In this document: one piece after another, positions 16,572-24,988 of the stretch
Position numbering within the stretch: position 1 is the first letter of the stretch
Layout: the number at the start of each line of letters is the position of its first letter
Source: Sporosarcina sp. HYO08
Lineage (GTDB): Bacteria; Bacillota; Bacilli; Bacillales_A; Planococcaceae
Length of the DNA: 64,000 bases
Reading direction: 5' to 3'
Assembly (NCBI RefSeq): GCF_001563475.1
Contig: NZ_LPUT01000027.1
Span: 62,001-126,000 of the forward strand
Made by a program: the position numbers and the translations under genes
The notes under the pieces: generated by a model
Databases searched by the model: none
Seen by the model: only the letters and a program-made list of their open reading frames with translations
Told to the model about the DNA's origin: nothing

Positions 16572-17411
16572 TTAGTGTTCCAGTTTGAAGTGATTCCTAA
16601 GTAAGTAAGCGGCCCATTTACAATGCGGATGTTTGCGAATATTTTCCAACAGCCCATTCACAAGAGGGGGGCTTAATGTCGGCTCAAGCAATTGTTGCTT
16701 AAGTAATACTAAAGATTCTTTTTCAATAGACGCTTCCATTTCCGCAATATTTTGCTCCAGAATGTCCAAGATTTGTTCCTGCGACGGTTTTTCATTTAAC
16801 GGGTGGTTAAACGATTCACGCATCTCATTTGAAATGAAAGGGATTGTCATATTTTCCGCAAGAATCATTGTTTTTTCAGAAAGGGATCGGGCCAGCAAAT
16901 CCAAATCCAAGGGCAGTTCATAAAAGATAAACAGCTCCGAATACGTTTTCATCAAGCCTTTAATACAATACATCAAATCATATTTTGTCTGTTCAATCTG
17001 ATCTTCGTAAAGCCGTTCCACCATCGAAGAAATTACTTTTTCCATCATCCCGTTGTAATCGTGGAATTTAAGAAAAAGCTCTTCATCGAACGATTGCATC
17101 ATTTCTTTCATAAGAATTTTGGCAAAATCGGAATGCTCATGAAAGGAATGAAATACAGCGTAATAAAAGTTGTATAACAAATCATTCACATTTTTTGTAC
17201 TTTTGACCTCGTAGTCAATGTTCTCTGTAAACTGAATCATAAAATGATCAATCAATGCTACGATCAACGCATCTTTCGACTTAAAGGAGAGGTAGAATGC
17301 ACCTTTGGAAATGCCGCAATGATCTGTGATTTGTTGAATAGACGTCGCCTCAAACCCTTGTTTTGCAAAAAGTTCTACAGCCTTATCCATAATGAGCTGT
17401 TTTTTTTCCAT
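16572..17411 (-). CDS. TetR family repressor next to the RND exporter (YerO-like)
   Basis: A 279-residue regulator with an N-terminal TetR helix-turn-helix: AVELFAKQGFEATSIQQITD, then GISKGAFYLSFKSKD near residues 32-46. The C-terminal half is a helical ligand domain longer than in most TetR proteins. It diverges from the swrC-like exporter, exactly as yerO and swrC (yerP) are arranged in B. subtilis. A perfect TGACC-N4-GGTCA palindrome in the intergenic region is the probable operator for both genes. The inducing ligand is unknown. Confidence 0.85.
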   Translation of the reverse strand: MEKKQLIMDKAVELFAKQGFEATSIQQITDHCGISKGAFYLSFKSKDALIVALIDHFMIQFTENIDYEVKSTKNVNDLLYNFYYAVFHSFHEHSDFAKILMKEMMQSFDEELFLKFHDYNGMMEKVISSMVERLYEDQIEQTKYDLMYCIKGLMKTYSELFIFYELPLDLDLLARSLSEKTMILAENMTIPFISNEMRESFNHPLNEKPSQEQILDILEQNIAEMEASIEKESLVLLKQQLLEPTLSPPLVNGLLENIRKHPHCKWAAYLLRNHFKLEH

Positions 17412-17441
17412 AATTTATGTGATCGCTCCTATGTAATTTCA

Positions 17442-17470
17442 TTGACAATTGACCAGTCGGTCATTAGTAT
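17442..17470 (+). promoter_or_regulatory. swrC promoter with TetR operator in the spacer
   Basis: TTGACA at 17442-17447 and TAGTAT at 17465-17470 have a 17-base spacer. The spacer contains TGACCAGTCGGTCA (17450-17463), a TetR-type palindrome, so repressor binding would exclude RNA polymerase directly. Confidence 0.82.
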
Positions 17471-17512
17471 AAATAACTGAATCTAGTTCGTCAAATAGGG
17501 GAGCGTGTAAGA

Positions 17513-20500
17513 GTGAAAGGTTTAGTCAACTTTGTCCTTGGCAATAAATTAGCCGTTTGGCTACTGACCATTATTATAACTGCATCGGGTATTTATTCCG
17601 GGACACAAATGAAAACGGAAACGCTGCCGGATATTTCGATTCCATATTTAATGGTGATGGACGTTTATCCTGGCGCGACGCCTGAACAAGTAATGAATGA
17701 AGTTTCCATTCCAATTGAAAGAGCGGTAGACAATTTAGAACATGTCAAATCTGTTTACTCCAATTCTTTTTCCAATATGTCTAGTATTCAGGTGGAGTAT
17801 GATTATGGCATTGATATGGATGAAGCGAAGCGGGCACTGGCATCCGCGTTAGATGATTTAACGTTGCCTGAGGGCGCTCAGGAGCCGATCATCACGGCGA
17901 TTAGTATGAATATGATGCCAGTCGTTGCGTTAAGTGTTAGCAGCACAACGGAAGATATTGTGGAATTAACGTCGACAGTAGAAGAAATCATTCTTCCGAA
18001 AATCGAAAAAATCGATGGTGTTGCGTCTGCAACGATCTCAGGCCAGCATATTGAAGAAGTGGCGCTTACGTATAACGAAGCAAAAATGGCTGCACTCGAT
18101 CTAACGGAAGATACTGTGAAGCAAATGATTCAGGCGAGCAATATGGCCGTTTCACTCGGTCTCTATGAGTTTGAAGCAGGTGAGCAAGCCGTCGCGGTCG
18201 ATGGGAAGTTCATGACCATTGAGGAATTAAAAGGTATGCTCATCCCTGTAACACCGACAGCGTCTCATCCGGCACCATTTGTAAAGTTAGGCGATATTGC
18301 AAAGATTGACGTCATTGGAAAAGTGCAATCCGTCTCCCGAACAAACGGTGAAAATGCGATTGCGATTCAAATCGTCAAAGGCCAGCGTGCGAATACAGTA
18401 GACGTTGTGAATGACGTGAAAAAGTTGATCAAAGCAGAAGAAAAAGCGATTGACGGGTTAGTCATTGATGTATCGCTTGACCAGGGTGAACCGATTGAAC
18501 AGTCGGTATCGACAATGGTTGAGAAAGCGTTATTTGGTGGACTCATCGCGATTTTTATCATTCTATTATTTTTGCGTGATATTAAATCAACAATTATTTC
18601 GATCGTTTCCATTCCAGTATCGATCTTCATGGCGCTTTTGCTCCTGCACTGGTTGGATATTACGCTCAATATTATGACACTCGGGGCGATTACGGTTGCG
18701 ATCGGACGTGTCATTGATGATTCCATCGTTGTTGTAGAAAACATCTATCGACGATTACATTTGAAATCTGAACCATTAAAAGGCCGTGCGTTAATTCGTG
18801 AGGCAACGATTGAAATGTTTAAGCCGATTATGTCGTCTACGCTTGTTACGGTAGCGGTATTTGCGCCGCTCATCTTTGTTGGCGGGATGGTTGGCGAAAT
18901 GTTCATGCCATTTGCGTTAACGATGACATTTGCACTCGGCGCATCATTAATCGTCGCGATTACGATTGTACCAGCGCTTTCACACTTCCTCTTTAGGAAA
19001 AAGCTATACCGTGAGAGGTCAAAAAGCCGCCATAAAGAAACAGGTGCACTCGCCAATTGGTATAAAGGCGTTTTAGGCTGGACATTGAACCATAAAGTCA
19101 TTACATCAATCCTTTCGATCGCATTATTAGCCGGAAGCTTGGCGTTGACGCCGCTCATCGGGTTCAGCTTTATGGGCAGCGATGAAGAAAAGGTGATGTA
19201 CATCACGTACACACCAGGAACGGGCGAGCTGCTGGATGAGACGTTAGCGAACGTTGAAGTTGTCGAAAAAGAAATGTTAAAGCGCAATGATATTAATATT
19301 GTACAAGTTTCTGTGACAGACGAAGCAGATCCGATGACCGCAATGATGGGCGGCGGAACGAATGGTGCGCTCATGTATCTCATTTTCGATAAAGACATGA
19401 AAGACTTCCCAGAAGTGAAAAAAGAGATTCAAGACTATGTACTCAATATCGATCAATCCGGCGAATGGAAAAGCCAAGACTTCGGCGGAATGTCTATGTC
19501 GACCAATGAAATTAGCTATACGCTTTACAGTGAGGATTTAAATAAGCTGAGTGAAGCTGTCGCGATGGTGGAAGACATCATGAAGGACAATAAAGGGATC
19601 GAAGATGTTTCCTCCAGCGCAGAAGATGCGTACGTACAATACACATTCAAAACAACGCAAGACGAGTTGTTAAAATATGGATTAACGACAGGGCAAATTG
19701 TCATGGCACTTCATCCATCCAGAACAAAAGAAGTGTTAACGACGATTGAGAAAGACAGTCACACATTAGAAGTCATTGTGACACAAGAACAAGCGAAAAC
19801 ACCGAAATCAATCGATGATGTATTGGCAACGGAAATTCCAACAGCGTTTGGTACACCGATGAAACTTTCGGAGCTTGTAAAAGTCGAAAAAGGGTCCACA
19901 TACAACACGCTAAGCCGCAGTAAAGGGGAATATTACGCATCCGTTTCAGGGAAGCTGATTGATGCGGATATTTCAAAAGCGACGGCAGAAGTGGATAAAG
20001 AAATCGACAAATTGAAGTTGCCAAAAGGTGTGGCAGTTGATACAGCGGGTGTTGCTGCGGATATGGAAGAGACGTTTACGCAGCTTGGTATTGCGATGAT
20101 TGCAGCGATTGCGATCGTTTACTTCATTCTCGTTGTGACATTCCGTGAAGGGGTTGCGCCATTTGCGATTCTCTTCTCCTTACCGTTTGCAGTCATCGGT
20201 TCGTTTGTTGGATTACTCATTGCAGGGGAAACGATTTCGGTATCGGTCATGATGGGGCTACTCATGTTAATCGGAATTGTCGTCACGAACGCGATTGTCC
20301 TTGTAGACCGCATTGTCCGCATGGAACGAAGCGGTATGGCGATGCGTGAAGCGGTACTAGAAGCAGGTGCAACACGTCTCCGTCCGATTCTCATGACCGC
20401 TATTGCGACAATTGGTGCACTCGTGCCGCTTGCGATCGGTACAGGGCATGGCGGCGGTTTAATCTCGAAAGGCCTCGGGATTACCGTAATGGGCGGATTG

Positions 20501-20599
20501 GTCAGTTCGACATTGCTCACATTGATCGTCGTACCGATCGTGTATGAGATTTTGTCGAAGATGTTTAAGAAAAACCGAAAAGATATTGTAGAAGATTAG
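17513..20599 (+). CDS. swrC: RND efflux transporter, SwrC (YerP) type
   Basis: A 1028-residue RND superfamily proton antiporter. It has an N-terminal membrane anchor, two large periplasm-facing loops and 12 predicted membrane segments. RVIDDSIVVVENIYRR near residue 400 carries the paired Asp of proton-translocating segment 4, and a matching VTNAIVLVDRIVR occurs in the second half. The Gram-positive SwrC acts without an outer-membrane channel and exports surfactin and other amphiphiles in B. subtilis; the substrate here is inferred only. It starts with GTG after AGGGGAG. It is controlled by the divergent TetR protein and ends at a perfect terminator. Confidence 0.88.
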   Translation: MKGLVNFVLGNKLAVWLLTIIITASGIYSGTQMKTETLPDISIPYLMVMDVYPGATPEQVMNEVSIPIERAVDNLEHVKSVYSNSFSNMSSIQVEYDYGIDMDEAKRALASALDDLTLPEGAQEPIITAISMNMMPVVALSVSSTTEDIVELTSTVEEIILPKIEKIDGVASATISGQHIEEVALTYNEAKMAALDLTEDTVKQMIQASNMAVSLGLYEFEAGEQAVAVDGKFMTIEELKGMLIPVTPTASHPAPFVKLGDIAKIDVIGKVQSVSRTNGENAIAIQIVKGQRANTVDVVNDVKKLIKAEEKAIDGLVIDVSLDQGEPIEQSVSTMVEKALFGGLIAIFIILLFLRDIKSTIISIVSIPVSIFMALLLLHWLDITLNIMTLGAITVAIGRVIDDSIVVVENIYRRLHLKSEPLKGRALIREATIEMFKPIMSSTLVTVAVFAPLIFVGGMVGEMFMPFALTMTFALGASLIVAITIVPALSHFLFRKKLYRERSKSRHKETGALANWYKGVLGWTLNHKVITSILSIALLAGSLALTPLIGFSFMGSDEEKVMYITYTPGTGELLDETLANVEVVEKEMLKRNDINIVQVSVTDEADPMTAMMGGGTNGALMYLIFDKDMKDFPEVKKEIQDYVLNIDQSGEWKSQDFGGMSMSTNEISYTLYSEDLNKLSEAVAMVEDIMKDNKGIEDVSSSAEDAYVQYTFKTTQDELLKYGLTTGQIVMALHPSRTKEVLTTIEKDSHTLEVIVTQEQAKTPKSIDDVLATEIPTAFGTPMKLSELVKVEKGSTYNTLSRSKGEYYASVSGKLIDADISKATAEVDKEIDKLKLPKGVAVDTAGVAADMEETFTQLGIAMIAAIAIVYFILVVTFREGVAPFAILFSLPFAVIGSFVGLLIAGETISVSVMMGLLMLIGIVVTNAIVLVDRIVRMERSGMAMREAVLEAGATRLRPILMTAIATIGALVPLAIGTGHGGGLISKGLGITVMGGLVSSTLLTLIVVPIVYEILSKMFKKNRKDIVED

Positions 20600-20600
20600 G

Positions 20601-20640
20601 AAAAAGCCTTGCAAGACAAGTTCGTCTTGCAAGGCTTTTT
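20601..20640. terminator. Terminator of the RND exporter gene
   Basis: AAAAAGCCTTGCAAGAC and its exact complement, with a 6-base loop and T-run, start 2 bases after the stop. Confidence 0.95.
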
Positions 20641-20793
20641 GGGAATGTGAGCGTTTTTAACATGAAAATTGAATTCCGTTGACGAACTAATGTTCCACGC
20701 TGTAAAGTATATTTACGGCAATAATAGTTGGTGATTAATGCCAGTTGGTGTTAGCTAAGTAACATAAATAAATTTGAACGAGGGAGCTGTTGA

Positions 20794-21219
20794 ATGATGT
20801 CAATTAGTTTGAACCCGTATTTAATTTTTAACGGTAATGCGAGAGAAGCGGTCGGTTTTTACGAGAAAGCGCTTGGCGGGAAAGTAATAGGGATCATGAC
20901 GTTCGGAGATATGCCGGCGAACCCGGATTATCCATTGTCGGATGACATGAAGGCTCGTGTGATGCATGCGCACTTAAAGGTCGGAGAAACAGATCTGATG
21001 TTTAGCGATACATTTGAAGGCATGCCTTATGAGCCAGGCAATACGATTACGATGGCCATTCACCCGAAAGAAGAGGCGAGAGCCAGAGAAATCTTCGCCG
21101 CTTTGGAAGACGGCGGACAAGTCATCATGCCTCTTCAGAAGACGGACTGGAGCCCTTTGTATGGGCAAGTAAAGGACAAGTTCGGCATTACGTTCCAAGT
21201 GAACGTCGCAGCAGAATAA
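20794..21219 (+). CDS. VOC family protein, PhnB/YjdN-like glyoxalase-fold
   Basis: A 141-residue protein of the vicinal-oxygen-chelate superfamily. LNPYLIFNGNAREAVGFYEK opens the fold; VMHAHLKVGETDLMFSD and the end DKFGITFQVN are typical of the PhnB/3-demethylubiquinone methyltransferase-like group. The metal-binding residues of this group are variable, so a catalytic activity cannot be stated. Two tandem ATGs occur at 20794 and 20797, after GGGAG at 20782-20786. It is monocistronic with its own hairpin terminator. Confidence 0.85.
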   Translation: MMSISLNPYLIFNGNAREAVGFYEKALGGKVIGIMTFGDMPANPDYPLSDDMKARVMHAHLKVGETDLMFSDTFEGMPYEPGNTITMAIHPKEEARAREIFAALEDGGQVIMPLQKTDWSPLYGQVKDKFGITFQVNVAAE

Positions 21220-21235
21220 CCGCAGAATTCCAATA

Positions 21236-21290
21236 AAAAGAAGTAAGCCCCTTCGCTAACTGGTCGTAAGCAAGGGGTTTACTTCTTTTA
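21236..21290. terminator. Terminator between VOC and TrmB genes
   Basis: AAAAGAAGTAA...CCCTT pairs with AAGGG...TTACTTCTTTT. The symmetric sequence serves both convergent genes. Confidence 0.8.
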
Positions 21291-21301
21291 GGTTATGAAC
21301 C

Positions 21302-22144
21302 TCATCCTTTATTCACCAATCCCAACTTCGCCGCAAAGCTATAACCCGAAGGACCAAAGTTGAATCGCTTCCGCAGGTCGACCAAGTTTGGTCCAAAACT
21401 TGCTTCCAGTGTTTCACGATGGGCGACTAACATTTCATGGATATACAAATCGTGGACAATGACTTCCGTGATCGGCATGACGAGGCTCGGGTGCATCGTC
21501 CATGCAGCGCGGCTATCATCGCCGAGCGAGACGATTCCTGCCACGACTTCATGGTCATCGACGCTCAATATGATCCACCGGCCGCCGTACTCTTCCGTAA
21601 TTTCTTCGCTCGCATCATGCGGGTAAATTTGTCCGAAGTCAAAAGTAATTTCTCCGTAAGAGACAACAAGCACTTCAACGCCGCTGTTTGCCGCTTGGCG
21701 TAATTCTTCTTCTATTTCCTCCGCGTCTTCTCTCCAAATTTCAATAAGAATCCGTTCTTTGGCACTTTTAATCACTTCCTTGACGCGGCTCATAATGGCG
21801 TCTCTTCCAGAGATATTCCAAATGTTTTCGCGGTTTAAAGACAAGTAGGAGTAATTTTCTAATGCCTTTTCGGCCATTTCAAACGAAATTTTCGCCCTTT
21901 GTTTTTTCATGTTAATTAATTCTTTCGGCGGCACTGGGGAATAAAGCGCCGTATTTTCATGGCTCATCATCACTTCACCGCGCTCTACTAAGCCGGCCAA
22001 CACTTCGTAAATTTTGGAACGGGGTACCCCTGAACTAAGTGAAATGGCATAACCGGAAAGCGGAGATTTTTCTAATAAAGCAAGATAAGCCTTTGCCTCA
22101 TACTCCGTAAAATTAAGCTCTTTTAAAATTTTTATTGTATCCAT
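21302..22144 (-). CDS. TrmB family transcriptional regulator
   Basis: A 280-residue regulator. The N-terminal winged helix (LKELNFTEYEAKAYLALLEK, GVPRSKIYEVLAGLVERGEV) is the TrmB signature. A central PLD-like/TrmB_2 domain follows, recognised by ERILIEIWREDAEEIEEELR. TrmB proteins often bind sugars, but the ligand is unknown here. It diverges from an EamA-type exporter, with two palindromes sharing TGTAG/CTACA in the gap, which are the likely binding sites for controlling both genes. Confidence 0.85.
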   Translation of the reverse strand: MDTIKILKELNFTEYEAKAYLALLEKSPLSGYAISLSSGVPRSKIYEVLAGLVERGEVMMSHENTALYSPVPPKELINMKKQRAKISFEMAEKALENYSYLSLNRENIWNISGRDAIMSRVKEVIKSAKERILIEIWREDAEEIEEELRQAANSGVEVLVVSYGEITFDFGQIYPHDASEEITEEYGGRWIILSVDDHEVVAGIVSLGDDSRAAWTMHPSLVMPITEVIVHDLYIHEMLVAHRETLEASFGPNLVDLRKRFNFGPSGYSFAAKLGLVNKG

Positions 22145-22242
22145 TATCGGAATCCTCCTGCGTTCTAGCCTCTAACCCTAACCTCTTTTATTATAACAAT
22201 AATTGCTATTGACAGAAAATAGTGTGGCGTTGTAAGGTAGTA

Positions 22243-22285
22243 GCTACACATGTAGCCCCTTTTTGATTTTTATGTAGTCGCTACA
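22243..22285. promoter_or_regulatory. Two palindromic operators between TrmB and EamA genes
   Basis: GCTACACATGTAGC (22243-22256) and TGTAGTCGCTACA (22273-22285) are both inverted repeats of TGTAG/CTACA, 29-30 bases centre to centre. A TTGACA at 22209-22214 is a possible -35 for the exporter gene, with a poor -10 (TGTAAG), so the sites would lie just downstream of it. Confidence 0.65.
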
Positions 22286-22328
22286 GGGGTAACTACTAAA
22301 TTATTTAAATATTCAGGAGGTGCGAAGA

Positions 22329-23261
22329 GTGAATACAGTCGTTGAAAAAGGTATTCGAAGCGCGCAAGCAAAATCAACCGTTAGCAAAATTAATTATTAT
22401 TTATGTGGCGCCATTATTGCTGTGCTCATTTGGAGCACCTCTTTTGTCGGCACGAAAATGGCCTACGCTTCCTTTCCGCCGCTGACGCTCGGTGCGGTGC
22501 GTTTTCTCATCGCAGCTGCTGTTTTGGGGATCGTAAGAATGGTCATCAAAGAGCAAGTTGTCAAACCAACGCGTAAAGACTTAGGCTTGATCGCTTTAAG
22601 CGGTTTATTAGGCACGACAATTTATTTTGCCTTGGAAAATATCGGATTGGATTTAACGTCCGCATCGAATGCGGCGCTCATTATTGCATCTTACCCTGCC
22701 ATTACGGCATTGCTTGAATTTATCTTTTATCGCACGAGAATTTCTTGGGTGAAAGGTCTCGGAATTGCGGTGGCTATTTTCGGTATTTACCTCATTTCGG
22801 GCGGTACACAAGGTGGGCAAGGTGAACAGGAATTATTCGGAAACTCCTTATTAATCGCAGCTGGCGTCGTCTTTGCCCTTTATACATTCACAACACGAAA
22901 AGTCGTTTCGAAGTACTCGATGCTGACGATTTCCTACTACCAAATGTTAATTGGTTCCATTGCTTTCATTCCGCTTGCATTTTTTGAAGTAGATCGCTGG
23001 CAAATCCCGACGAGTGGGTCTATGCTAATGGTCGTCTATTTGGGTATATTTTGTTCCGTTATTGCTTTTTTCCTTTATAACTTGGCGCTGCGCAATTTGT
23101 CTTCCAGCACAGCCGTCGCGCTCATGAACCTCGTACCGGTATTCGGTGTATTGTTGTCGGTGGTCGTACTGAACGAAGTATTGAGAGGCGGACAATACAT
23201 AGGGGGAATTATTGTTCTTATTGGGGTTGTGTTAAGTGTGAGGGAAACGAAGACAAGTTAA
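22329..23261 (+). CDS. EamA/DMT family transporter
   Basis: A 310-residue drug/metabolite transporter with ten predicted membrane segments and two EamA repeats. The first repeat begins AIIAVLIWSTSFVGTKMAYA and the second begins around FGNSLLIAAGVVFALYTFTT. Substrates in this family are usually amino acids or other metabolites exported by exchange. Two GTG starts are in frame; 22329 is preferred because AGGAGG at 22315-22320 lies 8 bases upstream, while the GTG at 22320 overlaps that site. Control by the divergent TrmB regulator is likely. Confidence 0.86.
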   Translation: MNTVVEKGIRSAQAKSTVSKINYYLCGAIIAVLIWSTSFVGTKMAYASFPPLTLGAVRFLIAAAVLGIVRMVIKEQVVKPTRKDLGLIALSGLLGTTIYFALENIGLDLTSASNAALIIASYPAITALLEFIFYRTRISWVKGLGIAVAIFGIYLISGGTQGGQGEQELFGNSLLIAAGVVFALYTFTTRKVVSKYSMLTISYYQMLIGSIAFIPLAFFEVDRWQIPTSGSMLMVVYLGIFCSVIAFFLYNLALRNLSSSTAVALMNLVPVFGVLLSVVVLNEVLRGGQYIGGIIVLIGVVLSVRETKTS

Positions 23262-23268
23262 ATAAATA

Positions 23269-23301
23269 GGGTGCCGGACATTGGGTTCTTGTCTGGCGCC
23301 C
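23269..23301 (+). terminator. Hairpin after the EamA gene, GCCAGGC-type repeat
   Basis: GGGTGCCGGACA at 23269-23280 pairs with TGTCTGGCGCCC at 23290-23301. It has no T-run, so it may be a mobile palindrome doing duty as a terminator. Confidence 0.6.
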
Positions 23302-23310
23302 GCTATGCAT

Positions 23311-23763
23311 TTAAAACGGTTTTGTAACCATTAAAATAATCATGACAATTGCAATTCCATTGGCATAGAGCAATGCGGCATCGGCTTTTTTATTCAACAA
23401 TAAGACTTCCTCGGGAATGGAAGTGCCTTCTGATTGCTCCAAAAGTGTTGCGGCCATTTGAGCGTTCTTCCCGGCTATGCCAATGACCAGCACTTGGGCG
23501 AGGACATAGAGTGCGATCGAGGCAATATACCATCCAGTAGAAAACAAATACGGATGCAGCATGCCCATGAATAGCCCAGTGGCGAGCAATGTCAGACTTC
23601 CCACTATCACTACTTTTTCAATAGCAGCCATTAATGCATTGATCCACAACATCTGTTCTTTCGTTTTCGAGAATCTAAAGAGGATCGGAAAGATAAAAGC
23701 CGGCCCCAGCCCCACAACAGCCGCCATAACATGAACCAAAACAACCGCCCCGTACAATGTCAC
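23311..23763 (-). CDS. DUF2269 family membrane protein
   Basis: A 150-residue protein with four hydrophobic segments, such as AVVLVHVMAAVVGLGPAFIF and VVIVGSLTLLATGLFMG. The N-terminal H-V-x-x-A pattern and four-helix layout fit DUF2269, predicted integral membrane proteins distantly like CopD-type helices. Function is unknown. It starts with GTG behind a GGGGGAA site. It is monocistronic and convergent with the EamA gene. Confidence 0.72.
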   Translation of the reverse strand: MTLYGAVVLVHVMAAVVGLGPAFIFPILFRFSKTKEQMLWINALMAAIEKVVIVGSLTLLATGLFMGMLHPYLFSTGWYIASIALYVLAQVLVIGIAGKNAQMAATLLEQSEGTSIPEEVLLLNKKADAALLYANGIAIVMIILMVTKPF

Positions 23764-23978
23764 ATAAATTCCCCCTGTTTTTTCGAACTTACTGTATCAT
23801 ATCGTTAATCATTCGATTCGATTGGGTGAACAACGGCTTTTTTCGCCTGGAAACAGTTGAAACGATGCAAACTGAGATTGCCTAAAATAGGCTTTCACAC
23901 GTCCATCGTCACCCAAGGCTATTTATCAGTGAAAAAGCATATGAATGATTAAGAAACCCATATAAGGGGGGAATCGCA

Positions 23979-24095
23979 TTGCGTTATTTGCTCGGTTTAG
24001 CTACGGCAGTTCTCTTTACATATATTCATATCGTTTTGAAAGTTTTTTTCAAAACGATCGTGAAGTCATATAGAAAATCTGCACAGCGCCGCTAA
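23979..24095 (+). CDS. Small basic hydrophobic protein (38 residues)
   Basis: A TTG at 23979 follows AAGGGGGG at 23964-23971 with 7-base spacing and opens MRYLLGLATAVLFTYIHIVL, then a basic tail KSYRKSAQRR and TAA at 24093-24095. One membrane-spanning helix followed by a positively charged end is typical of small membrane peptides of Bacilli. It is too short for strong coding statistics, but the ribosome site and composition support it. No homologue is recalled. The stop lies 2 bases before the end of the opposing gene. Confidence 0.5.
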   Translation: MRYLLGLATAVLFTYIHIVLKVFFKTIVKSYRKSAQRR

Positions 24096-24097
24096 TG

Positions 24098-24496
24098 TTA
24101 AGCGCGGGATGAAGTTGGAGTCCAATGGATGACTTTGGATTTTAAGTCTTCAAATGCCAATAAATGATGGTAAATCTCCGCAGAAAAAACACCATCTGCA
24201 CCTTCTAGCCGATCATAATCGTAAAATTCATCGATCAAAAAATCAATGCTTTCCGTGATCACCTGCTTTTTGCATATTCCCTCAAGCCGGCCTTCGTATA
24301 AATCATTTTCATAGTGTTTCATCCATTCGATATACTCAAAACGTATGGCTTCGTAATCATCGATGTATGGATGATCATAATCGTTTGATGAACCTTCATA
24401 TTCCTCATAACAATCATCCGAACAAAACAAGACACCTTCACAATTCACGCGCTTTTCGAAGCCCGGCTTTCTTTTACAATTTTTACAACGTTTCAT
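24098..24496 (-). CDS. Small zinc-finger-like acidic protein, unknown function
   Basis: A 132-residue protein beginning MKRCKNCKRKPGF, with a second pair CSDDC near residues 25-29; the C-x2-C...C-x3-C arrangement suggests a treble-clef or FCS-like zinc finger. The rest is acidic and tyrosine-rich (NDYDHPYIDDYEAIRFEYIE) and helical. I do not recognise the family. It stands alone, reads toward the small 38-residue gene, and diverges from the MazG-like gene. Confidence 0.65.
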   Translation of the reverse strand: MKRCKNCKRKPGFEKRVNCEGVLFCSDDCYEEYEGSSNDYDHPYIDDYEAIRFEYIEWMKHYENDLYEGRLEGICKKQVITESIDFLIDEFYDYDRLEGADGVFSAEIYHHLLAFEDLKSKVIHWTPTSSRA

Positions 24497-24661
24497 GAGA
24501 AACTACCTCTCTCCTTGTTTTTTCTCTTTCATACGGACAACATACATACGTGTATTTTATTTTTCTACGCACTAGGATGTCTGGTCACTGACACCCGGTG
24601 TTAAAGGAACATTTATGTTAAAGTGAAAGAAGCATTACTTTCTACGAAGGAGGAAATTCAC

Positions 24662-24988
24662 ATGCCGATTTATAATAAACTCGTACGGGATCGCATCCCT
24701 GAAATTATTGAAAAAGCTGGGAAAGAATTGACTACTCGCATATTAGCTGAAGAAGAGTACCTCTCTGAAGTTCGTAAAAAAATGCACGAAGAATTGGCTG
24801 AATATGAAGAAGCTCAAACAAATGAAGAATCAATTGAGGAATTGGCTGATTTACTAGAACTCATTTATGCTGCTACTAAGTGCCACGGTTCAACAATTGA
24901 ACAACTAGAAGCGATTCGTGCGAAAAAAGCCGAAAAGCGTGGGGGATTCAATGAACGAATTTACTTACTGGAAGTAAAAGATGACTGA
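24662..24988 (+). CDS. MazG-like / phosphoribosyl-ATP pyrophosphohydrolase-like protein
   Basis: A 108-residue all-alpha NTP pyrophosphatase-fold protein. YNKLVRDRIPEIIEK is the characteristic start of this subgroup, and EELAEYEEA plus EELADLLELIYA supply the E-x2-E and E-x2-D metal-binding residues of MazG/HisE folds. It probably hydrolyses a nucleoside triphosphate or related pyrophosphate. The frame begins at a GTG at 24623, but AAGGAGG places the start at the ATG 24662. It overlaps the helicase gene by 8 bases, so the two are made together. Confidence 0.82.
   Translation: MPIYNKLVRDRIPEIIEKAGKELTTRILAEEEYLSEVRKKMHEELAEYEEAQTNEESIEELADLLELIYAATKCHGSTIEQLEAIRAKKAEKRGGFNERIYLLEVKDD

Noticed and set aside
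18745-19398. Long antisense open frame (217 codons) within the RND exporter gene
   Set aside because: It is a shadow of the strong coding bias of the sense gene; no ribosome site and no recognisable domain.
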